The translations under genes and the position numbers were made by a program. The notes under the pieces were generated by a model that made no database searches, was not told where the DNA came from, and saw only the letters and a program-made list of their open reading frames with translations. Shown piece by piece: positions 1 through 11,800 of a stretch of DNA of 64,000 bases. How positions within the stretch are numbered: position 1 is the stretch's first letter; each line of letters begins with the position of its first letter. Origin of the DNA: Turritopsis dohrnii (Eukaryota; Cnidaria; Hydrozoa; Anthoathecata; Oceaniidae); the NCBI GenBank assembly GCA_027922465.2, contig BQMF02000016.1, positions 806,001 to 870,000 on the forward strand, read 5' to 3'.

Positions 1-410
1 CTTCTAATAAACATTTGTAGTAAACGTTGCCCTCTAATAAACACCGCCTTCTAATAAACGCCGCCTTCTAATAAACGCCGCATCTTGAAAAACGTCGTTT
101 ATTAGCAAACAGCCTAAACAAGAATTGGTTTAATATTTAATAGTTGTATTTGTTTTTATCAGCAAATTCTTCCACGTTTGCATGAATATTTTGCAGTGAT
201 ATTGCTCTTCTTTGACATTTTTGTGAACATATCTTTTGTGTAAAACATTTTCACACAATCTTTTGTAACCTTTTTAAGGATAAGGAAGCATTATTCTTTA
301 AGTTTGCTTCTGTCCAATTTTTCATTTCGTAATAAACGCCGCCCTCTAATTAACGCCGTCCTCTATCAAACACCGCATCCAAAAACTGGAATTTGTAATA
401 AACGCCGCTT
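1..410. repeat. AT(A)AACGCCGCC-type direct repeat array
   Basis: Positions 1-90 and 330-405 carry many direct copies of a short unit close to CTAATAAACGCCGCC, separated by unique AT-rich DNA. The same kind of GCGCC or ACGCC motif recurs near 22070-22135, 29545-29680 and 54735-55278. This looks like the subterminal repeat zone of a DNA transposon cut by the window edge. No terminal inverted repeat can be set for this copy. Confidence 0.5.
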
Positions 411-1272
411 GGGCTATGCTTAATTTTTGAAACAATGATCTGAGTCTCAGGTTGCTCAGATTTGGTTTTATCTTTTGGCTAAATCTGATCCTTATGTTTA
501 TATAAAAAGGTTCTTATAAAAAGTGTGTATGTAGTAAGACCAACACTTAAAGTGTCTTTGATAGCAAGTTCACTACACAGTTGAAAGCCCTTGGGCACAG
601 ACATCCTACAAACAAAGCCAGTTTATCACACAAAATTTTTCAAACGTCTTCCTGTGGGACGAAGACAAGTTTTCTTGATGGAGAAGGCATTTTTCCCATA
701 AGATATGTATATTTTGTTGGTAAACACTCCCTCGATAAAGAGCGTTTCCATACTTATACATGCAAAACCTCAATTTTTAAGGACTGGTGGTACCACTTCT
801 TAAATCCTTTCAGTAAATTTCAGTTTACAGCAGTGAAGTGTTTATGCAGGACAAGAATGTAATAGAATAGAAAAATTCAGCAAGATGTTTTCCACTAAGA
901 TTTGTCTTCCATTAAGGCATGGAAGCTAATACCTTATCATTAAATAAACATTATGTATTAGGGGAAAAAAACATAGTTTGGACAACATGATGGAGAAGAA
1001 TATATGTATAACACATATATGTAATAATCTATGCTACTTGCCTGACTTTTTCTTTCTCCTTGATAAATTTGTCGTGCTTTAACCTTTCTGAGTTTGAAGT
1101 GCAAAATTGGAAATTTCCAATGACGAGCGTTAGAGCAGGCGTAAAGAACTGTAGCATTACACACTGACTGACAGACACGGGTAAATGAAAGATCAGCTAC
1201 CTCACGGCGCTGACCAACAACAGGATCAAAGGTATAGACAATGTTTGATATATTTTCATCTTGTGTTATTAG
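411..1272. other. Intergenic or upstream-intron DNA, no firm gene
   Basis: No exon can be supported here. A stretch near 782-830 encodes a piece beginning DWWYHFLNP that vaguely recalls the conserved tryptophan-rich segment upstream of the WYL motif in NRF-6 proteins. No splice border of the right phase was found, so it is only a weak candidate for an upstream exon of the next gene. Confidence 0.3.
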
Positions 1273-3676
1273 TGCTTCCAGCATGGATGGTATCTTGGAG
1301 CAGATATGCAATGCTACGTTTTCGCACCGTTAATTCTGTATGCAATGTACAGGTTCGAAATTATTTCAACGTTTCACGAAATAATAATTCTGATCTATAT
1401 GAAAATGAATTGTTTGTGTCAAGATTTGTTTGTGAAGTTCCATATTCTCACAAATTCAATGTGTTTGCTTAAGTTGAAAAAGTTTAAGAACGATTTTCGA
1501 AAATTTCAGATCCAGTTGAAGATCATGAGGATTGTCACTAATAAAAGAGCATTAGAGACTCCTGTTCTTCTTTGGAGTAGAACTTGAAAAAGAGGCTTAT
1601 GACCTACTTTTTGAATTCATGAAGAACATGGATCTTTATTTACATCCAATAAAACCGTTTTATTCTCACCAAGAAGTGAATCAAATTTTTAAACAAAGTC
1701 TTAGTAAAAATCGAAACAGCATGTTTGGAGATTTGCTTTAAGATAATGCTTTCTCATAATTTGATCTTATTCTTAGGTTGAAATGGATAGGGTTTTGGTT
1801 GGCGAATGGTCTGTTCTTGCTAGCGTTTTTCTTAACCAATGGTGTTTTGATTTATGTTAAAGATGCTTCAATACTTTACCTTAACAAAGGCGTCAATCCA
1901 AATACAGAAGGGTAAATACTGCTTATATTAGCTGTTCCGAAAAACGAGATTTTCCATAAACAGCTGACTTTAGATATGATTGCAAACTGCATTTCATGGC
2001 ACGACGCGTGAAAAAAGGAACGAAGTGATGTTGTACACGGTTGGTATTTCCAATGCCTACTGTGGTGCTGGCGACACCTTGACTGATGTGTTAATCACAC
2101 ATCTAAACTGAATAAAAAGTGAAAATGTATAGAAGTGATTAAAAGCTCCTGAAAATTGCATTGACAAGTGTCTTTTATTTCTAGATCAGCATTTTCTCAA
2201 TATGATGTTAACATATACAATTTACCATGGACTCGTATGGGACCCTATATTGTGGGGATAATGTTTGGATACGTTTCTTTACATAAAATCAAATACAATG
2301 GAAACCGAAAACGTGTATGTGTTTTCTAATGTTTGGGGTCAAATTGATAATAGGTAAGAAGGGGACTACAATGAACTTAAATGGACCCTCAATTTAGTCA
2401 AGCACTTATTCTAAGTACACATTACAAATAAAATCTCGCAATCTTACCAACATTTTAGAAGGGGCTCCAGCATATCATCCCAGACATTGACATAGGGAAC
2501 CACGAACTTCAGATAAATGTTTTAATACTCTTCGAATTAAGACATTTAAGTAACTATACGTTTAGGTGATAGGATTCAAACATTAGACTCTTTACGGTTA
2601 GACTTTACGGTGCAAACCTTGTGAAAAGTATCTGGATTAGTGAGGATAAGGTTCGGGCTTAGTCTCATTTGTTCAATACTTTTATAAGTGTTTTCACGGT
2701 AATAATGTAATGTTTGGATCTCAATCGTAATGACCAACGTGCTTTCTTTGAATGAATAAAGACTCTTCCCAGGAGTAACTGCTTTTGCTAACAGCCTTCT
2801 TTATAAATTAGTTCATTCAATACGTTAATTTGACTTGAAAACAAATAATTTGATTTTTTTTGAAGTTCTGGTATGGAGGGTGGTGGATTGTGGCAATTGT
2901 GCTGGGAATGTTGGCGGTATATGGGTCGCATACAGCCAAGTATTATCAGTGGAAAATGCCGTCATTAATAATTTACGGAATGACGTGTCGGTTCATATGG
3001 GCTTTGGCTGTCGGATGGGTTGTACATGCATGTCACAATGGTTACGGAGGTACGAAATTATATCTGTATGGTTTTTGTGCGTATTTATAATTTGTCGACT
3101 TATTTATTTTGTTTTCAGGCTATATAAATGACTTTCTTAGTTGGAAGTTCTTTTTACCACTGGCCAGATTAACATATGGAATGTATCTTGTCCATGTCAT
3201 GGTTATATTCACCTTCTACTTCTCGCAAGAAACTGTAGTGCATATCACAGCCACAAACATGGTAGCTTACTTTTTTTACCGTCAACTTCTTCGAAATGTG
3301 TGAACTAATTATGCCAATTTTTTTTCCGGATCACTCTAGGATTGTTAAAGTCTCGTTTTTCATTCTTTTCCTTACTTCAGAACTCGATTTCATTAGAATA
3401 AGCATTTAATTCAAAATATTTACTAGTCCCGTTGAACCTTCCTTTTCTTCACAGTTCATGTGGATTTGTGAATTTAAAAGTCCTCGAGAAATTTAACTGG
3501 GATACCTAATTAAAAAGTAAGAAGTAGCTAATATCTTTTACTTTTATTTTTAGGTTTTCCTTATGTCTGGTGCCATACTAATAACGGTCGCTTTTGCGTT
3601 TGTTTTAGTTGTTTTCATCGAGATACCTGTTTTAAATCTGGAAAGAAAATATTTAAATTATTCATGGGGAAAATAA
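1273..3676 (+). CDS. NRF-6-like membrane acyltransferase (acyltransferase 3 family), 3' part
   Basis: Six exons join in frame: 1273-1352, 1777-1911, 2185-2314, 2866-3049, 3119-3261 and 3554-3676 (stop TAA). Together they encode about 264 C-terminal residues. The first exon gives CFQHGWYLGADMQCYVFAPL, which matches the conserved WYL-x-x-DMQ segment of nose-resistant-to-fluoxetine proteins. The third gives LPWTRMGPYIVG, matching the conserved W-x-R-x-G-P-Y motif. The fifth gives SWKFFLPLARLTYGMYLVH, the late conserved transmembrane segment. Several hydrophobic helices follow one another, as expected for a multi-pass membrane acyltransferase. Known members in nematodes move or modify lipophilic molecules; the substrate here is unknown. 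The N-terminal NRF domain and first acyltransferase helices are missing and should lie upstream or outside the window. All donors and acceptors are GT/AG and the phases agree. Confidence 0.85.
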
Positions 3677-3774
3677 AAAAGAACTCATATTAAACTTTAA
3701 TTTCCTTGTCTACTAGTACCTACTGTTATTCAATTAGGTCATATGTACATAGGTTATGCAACGTTTTGGAAAAT

Positions 3775-3903
3775 ACCCGGCTTTCGGAATTAATGACTCG
3801 ACACCCGACTCTGGAAAACTCGAACACTCGACTTTTCGCTCTCCTCGAAAACTCGAACTATATCCGCGGTTCACTGGGAGTTCGAGTTTTCGAGAGTCCA
3901 CTG
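3775..3903. mobile_element. Pogo/Tigger-like MITE end with CTCGAAAACTCGAAC repeats
   Basis: Read on the minus strand from 3903 the sequence begins CAGTGGACTCTCGAAAACTC and is followed outside by TA, as in pogo-type elements. Further copies of AAAACTCGAAC lie inside. The opposite end is not clear, so this may be a truncated copy. The rest of 3904-4351 holds only the MITE fragment listed next. Confidence 0.45.
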
Positions 3904-4090
3904 TATTCATTATTTTGATATTGACTAATTATGATGTATTATGTATTGTAGTTTCCATTCCTTTTCTTCGATTACTGTTCCTATATATTCTTAAGGGGTA
4001 ACTGGAGAAGCTTATTATGAAGAAACATAATATATATTACACTTGTTGCTACTTGTCCACCCTAATACTGTGATATAAACATTATTTCAT

Positions 4091-4139
4091 TAAAAATGCT
4101 CTTCATCCCAATGACTTTTTAATGATTTTGCAAATTGGG
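4091..4139 (-). mobile_element. Half copy of the short CCCAG-terminus MITE
   Basis: On the minus strand this reads CCCAATTTGCAAAATCATT and then a segment ending GATGAAGAGCATTTTTA. It matches one arm of a family with further copies near 20353, 56263, 57335, 60391 and 63642. Confidence 0.5.
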
Positions 4140-4351
4140 AATTTATTTCCTGCTTCTTTACACCCAGCTTAATTCATTGACGTCAGTGTCAATTTGCGCA
4201 CAGCCAAATTCCAAAAAGGTGAAAGCCGCGCTTTATAACGATAAATCATTCAAATTTACTTTCAGTTTGTCTAAAAGCAGGACGGCAGGTTTCAAGGATG
4301 GATGTATGAAAACACAAATCTAGAGATAGAGAAATATCATATAGAACATTT

Positions 4352-5733
4352 TCATGACACACAGTTAGTTCTGATTTTGCAACCATATGATACAATGACG
4401 TCATTATAAAACTTTCTATTCAGCCTTCCCATATTAATATGATCAAACTTGAAAGGATGGGAAAAATTCAAGTTCAAACTATACGTTCTGTAAAAAGCTT
4501 CACCAGACAAATACATTTTTGAGTAGCCAAAGTGCTCCAGGTAATACATTCCACGTAAATTTAAATGATTTGTTCCGTTTGCCAGAAAAAATAACAACGT
4601 GGGTACTGCAACCTCAAGGAATACTTCATGCTTACTAAATATTTCCGACAATTTTGCGTAAACGCTGGAAAGATGACCAGGGATATAAAAAAAGTCAGAC
4701 CATGTATGCATGCACAAATGTCTGTTCCTAGTATTCATGTAGTACTGTTTTATATGGGAGCTTAATCCAAGTTCCTGTCCTTCCTTTCTGTTCTGTAAAA
4801 ACAGAATTTCTTCAAATGCCTTTTCACAGTTTTCTGCTGCTTTGGCGTCCGTCCACCAATGCCAAGACGGCGGCGTCGTTCCAAAAATGTGATATTCATA
4901 TTTCCGATGAAGTAGATTAACTCCACTCCAAATCTTCCTTTGGTCAAAATTGACTGCATTCCACCAATTAAAGATGACATCATCATTACTATGTATATAC
5001 CCATCGAAATTTGGGAATCTTCTGATCGCTGTTGCTATACACTCGTACCCAAGCCACCCTGAGTGTTCATTAATTTTTATAACGCCATGCTCTATGCTGT
5101 CTTCTTTCCCACAGAAAATTACTTTACCGAACACCGGTCCGTAAAATTCCATCAAGAGACGAGTCGCATTGTAATGAGGGAAGTTGAAATTTATAGCCAG
5201 TAGTACTTTTTTGAAACTCTTCAATGATTGACAACTTGTTGTCGAAGCGGATTTGAATTTATTTACAATTCGATTCAACTTCTTCTTATGACCAGGGTGC
5301 ATTTTAATCAATTCTTTGTAAGCAGGTCGTGAAAGGAAGTATTCTTGGGAAATGTTAGCAGATTCACAAGGCACTGTAAAGTTTTGTTTTCCACCTGTGA
5401 CTGGAATATTTTGCAACTTAGATACCGACATCTTCAAAGTTGACATTGCTTCTGTTTCTAAGAAGGAAGAGACAAATTATAAAACACGTGCCATTTAAGC
5501 CATCGTGGGGTGTCCAATATGTTTCCTTGAGCAATCAAAATACAACATATTTTCCCTTCACCAATCAAAACGCACCATATTTTCCCTTCACCAATCAAAT
5601 TAATAATCAAAACACACAGGATTGAATGCAAGTAATGGCAGTGTAATGTAATTGGAGACATACTTATATAATAACATATGGTGAAGATAAGCGTTGCAAT
5701 AAGCACTATGGCCAAAAACAACTGTAACTGCAT
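4352..5733 (-). CDS. Type II membrane glycosyltransferase-like protein, copy 1
   Basis: Two exons on the minus strand. Exon 1 (5733-5664) encodes a short signal anchor beginning MQLQLFLAIVLIATLIF. Exon 2 (5457-4352) carries the rest; the intron falls in phase 1 and the joined protein is about 391 aa. The body is a probable luminal domain with GYIHSNDDVIFNWWN, whose Asp-Asp resembles the metal and nucleotide-sugar motif of glycosyltransferases. It also has AINFNFPHY, FGKVIFCG, a PSWHWWTD segment and several cysteines. The layout (short N-terminus, one helix, large C-terminal domain) is that of Golgi glycosyltransferases, and there is a faint resemblance to STELLO/DUF288-type proteins. I do not firmly recognise the family, and donor and acceptor are unknown. 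A clear paralogue sits at 19726-21572 with the intron at the matching place. No frame break is seen, so the gene is probably functional. Confidence 0.75.
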
Positions 5734-6303
5734 TTCTTCGCCTTTTTACTGTCATGAAAGAAACTTCATCCATTTCATTCTAATGCAGAATAAGAGGTGA
5801 AACATTTTGGAAACATTGAATCATCAAGCAATATGAAATGTAGATATTTAAAATGTCTAAAACACTAGATAAATGAGATAATATAAATGACAAAAACCAA
5901 ACAAACAAGGTTGTAGACAAGTTTCCAAGTAATGTTAAATCAAACCATAAAGTTAAATGTTTTGTATATGTTGTATATATGTATATATCTTGTTATGAAA
6001 ATCCTACAAATTCTAACATCATATTATTAATGTAGAAGCAAAATCAAATCACATTCCAAGGACGTAGAATAAGTGGGAATTAATAAATTTTCTTGGCACA
6101 TCAGCCCCAACCAGGGTAGGGCCTCTTTCGGTAATACAGATTTATCGAGCTCCCTAACTCAAAACGTCTTGCTACGTCCCTGCATTAGTTTCATTCGATG
6201 TTAGGTTTTGATTCCACATATTGACCGCAATGCTTTCTTTGGAGCCATATATTGAAAAATTTGTTTTGTACTTTGATTAACGTGAAGCCACTAAATTCTT
6301 ATA
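5734..6303. other. Intergenic DNA, nothing recognised
   Basis: AT-rich sequence upstream of copy 1 of the glycosyltransferase-like gene. It would hold that gene's promoter, but no defined promoter element stands out. Confidence 0.5.
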
Positions 6304-7343
6304 CTAGCATGTAGCTTTAGCTAAAAATGCCCCCGCGCTCAAGCATTCTCATTTATACAGACAGCAAGCTATACATTAACAGCGGAAACGAAAACAAGTT
6401 TTTGGCCGAGAAAAAAATGTTTGGGTTGATTTGGGACCTGATATGAGGCAAAGTTATATGCTTAAGTATTTCGACAAAATCAGTTTTTGGCATTTCAAAA
6501 CCAACTTGCAATATGCAAACCAAATAGATCTACACTTAAACAGATGAAAATATGCACAAAACTTTGTTACTTTTTGTTATCTCTTAGGTCTACCTCTTAG
6601 GTCTACCTTAATATACCTTTCAAAAAGTGTAAATAAGGCTTAACAAGTAATATTAGAAAGTATTTGCTACAAACAAGAGAAATGTGTGAATTGAAACCAT
6701 GGATACATATTTTATAATTTTTATAATTAAAATAAGATTTGTTAAAAACATTCTGTAAGAGCCAAAAAAAAACTTTAAAAAAAAAAAAAATTAAAACGAA
6801 AAATCCATACGTTTCAAACTTTGATTTAAAACAAAAAATAGCCAAAGTTTACATAAAAAAAACAAGAAAAAAATATATAGGTTTTATTGATCGTGATCAC
6901 ACTAGGTTTGGAAGACAGTCAAAGAAAAAAAACACGAAGAACGACAATTTGTAATATGGCTTTCTTGTATACACAGAAATCCAACTAAAATCTTTTGAAG
7001 GCAAGATCCGCCAAAAATCAGTGCATTAAACAAAATTATTGAAAGAAAAATTTAGAGTTAAAATATATACAAAAATAAAATTATGGTTGGCAAAATTTCG
7101 GATATCAAGCTGTGCTTCAAAATCCTCTTCGTTCATTTCACTAAAACAACACAAAAGTAACACGAAAAATGTCTAAGCAATTTTAGCATACGATCTTCCT
7201 AAATAACATAGTATAATATAATAATAAATTAGGACAGAGAAAAACATTCTGTCTCCCACTTACAGTACCATGCTTTGAAACGGGAAAAAAACAAAGTCAG
7301 CTAACAATTGTATTCCACCGTGTAACGTCAACACGAAAGTTGG

Positions 7344-7381
<38 letters not shown>

Positions 7382-7462
7382 GAACAAAATCGGAAACTGA
7401 CATTCGCCTATCTCGTGAAACTACTATGCCTCCTCGCTCGCTTACGCTCGCTGCGGGGGCAA
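6304..7462 (-). mobile_element. Helentron-like non-autonomous element (HINE), copy 1
   Basis: Read on the minus strand the element starts TTGCCCCCGCAGCGAGCG at 7462 and runs through a (TCA)n microsatellite (7347-7383). Near its 3' end it has the inverted motif GCGGGGGCA, followed by the hairpin TAGCTAAAGCTA and the end CATGCTAG (6304-6307). An inverted repeat set inside the 3' end, a terminal hairpin and a microsatellite near the 5' end are hallmarks of Helentron-derived HINE/DINE-1 elements. No replication-helicase ORF is present. This copy preserves the empty sites for insertions found in copy 4. Confidence 0.65.
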
Positions 7463-9056
7463 TAAAGGAATCTGCGTCAACATGGAAATTCTTTAACGAT
7501 TATATAATTAGATAATGGATATATCTGTCAAACAAAAGTTTCAACCGATGATTTATTTACAGTACTGTTGATAATATTGATCAACTACATCATAAAAATA
7601 TTCATGTTCTTTAAAAAGACTGTGTCTTTCATCACTGTTGGCATCACTATTGGGTTTTTCAGTCAAAACTGCTTGCAAATCTGCTTGATAATATTGTTGG
7701 ATTCCAATTTTTTGAAACACACTGTACAAAATTATTTACATTCAAAGTGTGATGATCGTTTTTTAGAGACACACTATGTACTTTTATCTCTCTATCGAAA
7801 GAATAATATAATGAAAAAATTCCTGCTCTATTACCATTTATAAGTTATTTTTAAATCTCTTTGATCCTTTAAATAAGTAAAATCGTTTCCAATCTCATTA
7901 AAAAAATTTCTTTACAAAGTTATTTTTTGAAATATAACAAATCTTATATGAGGAGAAAGCCCTTGAAAAAATCTTTCCAGCGCCGTATTTTTCCTTCTTG
8001 AAATGGAAAAGGAAACGGATAAAGAATAATCGAAGAAAGAAAATACGAAACCGTTAAATTTTACACGATATATACGATATATATGTGTTTCAAAACGTCG
8101 GCTTCAAAAATTTTTCCTTTCTTAATTTTTCCTTAATTTTTTTTCCCTTTTTTTTCCCTCTAACTTCTTCGTGATTAATTTATTAATTTTGCAGCAGCCA
8201 AAACGGCATGTGTACTGTAGCAGAACATATTCCCTTCATCACATTCATTTCTGAGTTTCAAAAAGATTTTTTAGTGTTAATTGAAAAATATATTTGCACT
8301 ATATGTATGAAAAAACACATCAACTGGCAAGGCTAAAATACATGATAAGTTTAATTGGGGACCAATTAATTAGCTAGCCATTGCCAAAACCTATACTTTC
8401 ATCAATACCAAATAAATTCAAATCTGCATAATTTTCTTTGAAAAAGACACGTAAATGTATGGTAGTAAACAACATCAGAACAGAGCTTTTCTCAAAACAA
8501 AATTTGAAAGAAAAAAAAACATATATGTAACTATATAGTTGACAAAAGTTGAACTCAGGGCTTGCTTAATGTTTTCAAATAACACTGCCAAGCATGCCAA
8601 GTCTTTCGATAAACATGTCAACATACACATATACAATAACTGTTATTATTGAAAATTAACAAAAGAATAACTTTTCTCCATCTTCATTGTATGAAAATTC
8701 AACTGCCACTTTTATTTACAGCAATTAGTAGACAAGCAAAGAAAACATTAAATCTTATAAATGTGATAATTGTACTTAACAGAAACAAAGTAAGAACATT
8801 ATCGACCACCAATCGTTGTAATTTCGGACATCCTTCCTAACTTCGGGCATAAAAAAAACATATCTGCAAAATACAACCCACATCAAATAATACATAATCC
8901 ACACTGCACTGTCAGTTAAACTAAATCTATAACTTATCATAACTTAATTTAACAAACACAAACTTTTAAATCAAAAGTCAAGTCAAAGTCAAAACAGTAC
9001 CCTTGAGACACATGCTGCACGGAGGTGATTTCTGAGCTTTGCAATGTGATTATGTA
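7463..9056. other. Intergenic AT-rich DNA, nothing recognised
   Basis: About 1.6 kb with only short ORFs of low complexity. I see no domain, RNA gene or transposon end. Confidence 0.5.
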
Positions 9057-9681
9057 CAGTGTGTTTCGTAATGTTGGAAATGGAAATTTCAAAGCTGTTT
9101 TTTTAAATGAATATACCGAATTTCAAAATAATTTTTACATCAATGGAAAGCCATTTTCAAGCTCTTTCGGCTAGTATATTTTTGTTAAAAGTGAAAAAGC
9201 GGTTTTTGAAAAAAATAAGAAAAATGTTTTGCAAAAATATGATTAAATTTTTAATGGTCGATTAACACGTTGTTTAATTACATCGTGCTTATTGTTTCAA
9301 AACACTGAATCCATTCAAATTTTTTATTAATTTTATGTTTGCGCTGAGACCCCCCAAATTGATATTTTAAAACATAAAAGTTTAACGTTTTTCGTGAACA
9401 CACAGCTTAAATTTGTTTATTGTTTTCCAAATTGCTGTCATTGTTTCAAAAAATCTTTTCTTTTCATTCACATCTTAATCGACCATTAAAAATTAATTAC
9501 ATTTTTCCAAGACATTTGCCTTCATTTTTCAAAAACCACTTTTTCATTTTTCACAAAAATATCCTAGCCAAAAGAACTTAAAAGCGGCTTTCCATCAATG
9601 TAAAAATTATTTCGAAATTCGGTATATTTATTTAAAAAAACAGCTTTAAAATTTCCATTTCCAACATTACGAAACACACTG
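9057..9681. mobile_element. Long-arm foldback MITE with CAGTGTGT termini
   Basis: The two ends are inverted copies starting CAGTGTGTTTCGTAATG, with arms of about 200 bp (roughly 9057-9260 and 9475-9681) around a short centre. TA dinucleotides flank both sides (9055-9056 and 9682-9683), as in the Tc1/mariner superfamily. There is no ORF. A shorter copy made of little more than one arm lies at 39821-40036. The terminal CAGTGTGT is shared with the mariner-type element that begins 231 bp downstream. Confidence 0.8.
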
Positions 9682-9750
9682 TATGTGATTTGAGGCTCTA
9701 TCTAAATGATGGTGGCAAGGAATTCACACAGGTCTTTCAATTTAACTTTT

Positions 9751-9862
9751 CCAGCGGGCACAAGACGTCTTTGAGACGTCTCATTTTAATCGTAAAATGG
9801 TCGTTTGCTTTTCAGATCATTTTGCGACGTCGTAGGGACGTCTGAGAACGGGATCAAATTGT
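9751..9862. repeat. ACGTC-palindrome repeat, left piece
   Basis: It begins CCAGCGGGCACAAGACGTC and has several GACGTC/ACGTC motifs. Similar motifs resume after the mariner element near 11515-11535. The mariner seems to have landed inside this older repeat. Related AACGTT/ACGTC repeats are at 12370-12410, 15770-15830 and 18105-18305. Confidence 0.45.
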
Positions 9863-9911
9863 GACGTGATAAAAATTTTCAAATTTTATTCTGCAGTCAT
9901 TAAACAGTATA

Positions 9912-11432
9912 CAGTGTGTCCACGAGAAAGTGGGCACTTGGTTTAAAACACAAATAAATTTTCGAATTTTCACCGATACCATGCGATTTTTATACCGTTG
10001 GAAAGAGGATTTTTTGAGCTTTCCAAAAATATAACTTGTTATTTGTAAAAATTGTTATTTTAAAGAATATTAAGTATTTTTTGTTTCGATACGGTTGTTA
10101 ATTTTCTAATGATCAATAAAACAGACTTTTAACGAGCAATTAGCCCTTTGTTTTGTTGAAACAACTGCTGTTGGTGGTGTTGTGATAAGTTTGTCACGAA
10201 ATGTTTTGAAAAGGCACAAACTTTTTTTCATTGTGTAAACTTACCTTAAATTTTTTATTATGATTTAATAATTTCGTATTCCCAACGCATTGCCAAAATC
10301 TTTATAAGCGAGAAAACAAACTTTTCATGAAATTCGTTCAATCATGCAATTAACAGTGCAGCAGCAAACTTTTGTTGTGAGAAAGTTTCATGAGACAAAA
10401 AGTTATGTAGCTGTTATTGCGGCTTTTAGACAACAGTTTCCTTGTAGAAATCCACCATCAAAAAGCACGATTCAAAGGAACGTGAAAAAATATAATGATC
10501 ACAGGACAAGCCTTAATCTGAATAAAGGTAGGAGTGGCAGAAGAAAAACCGTCAGAACACAAAAAAACATTCAACAGGTGAGACAACTGTTAGTACAACC
10601 GCAGTGTTAATGGGCGGACCTACAAAGATGTGCTTGAGCGCGTGGCTTTTCCAGGTATCGCACTTGCGTATAGACAGTATGTGGGTCTTGTTTTTCAAGG
10701 TGTTTGGTGGTTCCAAGACGGAGCTCCAGCTCATGGAACCCGTGAAATTCGTCGCTTGCTCCAAGCAAGGTTCCAAAATCGTGTGGTAGCACTTCATCAC
10801 CCAACAGAATGGCCAGCGCGTTCTCTTGATTTGACCCCATTGGACGTTTTCCTTTGGGGTTACCTGAAGCAAAAAGTTTTTGCTACCCCACCGGACAGTT
10901 TAGGAGAACTGAGGAGGAGAGCAGTTGACGAATTGAATGTGCTAAGACAACACCAAGCGATGATAAGGCGCTCATTCACAGAAATGAGAAACAGAGTGGA
11001 GCTTTGCATCCAGAGGAATGGATCACACGTTGAATGTAGTTAAAAGTAGTTTTTTGTAAAAGTTTTTAAATCTTTTTAAAAGAGTTTTAGAAATCAAATT
11101 TTCATGTTTATAGCTTGTAAAAACGTTAAAGTTTTCCATGTATAAATGCAGCTTTAACACAATGTTTTAGCTTTTTATTATTTCCCATGTTACTCGAGTC
11201 GTTAACACCTATTCAAGCAAGCGTTAATTGATCATTATTGATTTAATGTCATGGTTTCATGGTAAAATCGATTATATTTCCCTAAAAATTAATTTTTCTA
11301 TGAAAAAGGTCATATATTTAGAAAGAGCAAAAAATGTCCTTTTTGTTAATATAAAAATTGAAAAAAACAAGCACGAAAAACATAAGATATGCTTCTTGAA
11401 AGTTAGGTGCCCACTTTCTCGTGGACACACTG
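9912..11432 (+). mobile_element. Mariner-type DNA transposon, 1521 bp, with 26-bp perfect TIRs
   Basis: The ends are perfect 26-bp inverted repeats starting CAGTGTGTCCACGAG, and both sides are flanked by TA (9910-9911 and 11433-11434). Inside lie the two remains of a transposase described separately. Perfect TIRs with a clear TA duplication suggest a fairly recent insertion, although the transposase is internally deleted. Confidence 0.88.
10344..11043 (+). pseudogene. Mariner-superfamily transposase, internally deleted
   Basis: The first ORF (10344-10610) encodes a helix-turn-helix DNA-binding region beginning MQLTVQQQTFVVRKFHETKS, with the pattern of the DUF4817-type domain seen in insect and cnidarian mariner relatives. 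The second (10630-11043, another frame) carries the end of the DDE nuclease: WFQDGAPAHGTREIRRLL holds the second catalytic Asp and RSLDLTPLDVFLWGYLK the late acidic block (the usual RSPDLTPLD has Leu in place of Pro). About one hundred residues between them, including the first Asp, are missing, so this copy cannot encode an active enzyme. Confidence 0.85.
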
Positions 11433-11654
11433 TATATCGAGTAACACTAACATGCTTATATTAAATTTAAATTTGTATCGAATTCTCTTTATTGGTCGTG
11501 TGAGGGATAATTTAACGACGTTTTTGGGACGTCTTTATACGGATTGAATAACGACCTTCAAACAATTATAAATTTTCAAAAGCAATCAGTCTGTATAGAA
11601 TGATTTGTAAATGTTTTTAAACATCTTGACACCCACAAAATTGCCTCCCACGTA

Positions 11655-11690
11655 AGTAGCCCTAACCTTAACCGTAACCCTAAATTGGAT

Positions 11691-11729
<39 letters not shown>

Positions 11730-11800
11730 AGAATTATCCGGGGGGCAATCCTCCAGGGGGAATCATCCGGGGGGCAATTTTCCAAGGGGGAATTGTCCTG
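11655..11800. repeat. 36-G tract beside degenerate telomere-like and GGGGGCAAT repeats
   Basis: Positions 11660-11683 contain CCCTAACCTTAACCGTAACC, a degenerate TTAGGG-like motif. It is followed by a run of 36 G at 11693-11728 and then by imperfect repeats with GGGGG(G/A)CAAT or GGGGGAAT cores to about 11800. This may be the end region of a mobile element. The stretch on to 12118 includes a repeat (about 12050-12118) found inverted at 43660-43715. Confidence 0.55.

Noticed and set aside
782..842. Upstream exon of the NRF-6-like gene (DWWYHFLNP segment)
   Set aside because: The resemblance is short and no donor in the phase needed by the exon at 1273 is present.
958..1311. Minus-strand 117-codon ORF
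   Set aside because: It overlaps the plus-strand WYLGADMQ exon, which has family support; the minus frame has none.
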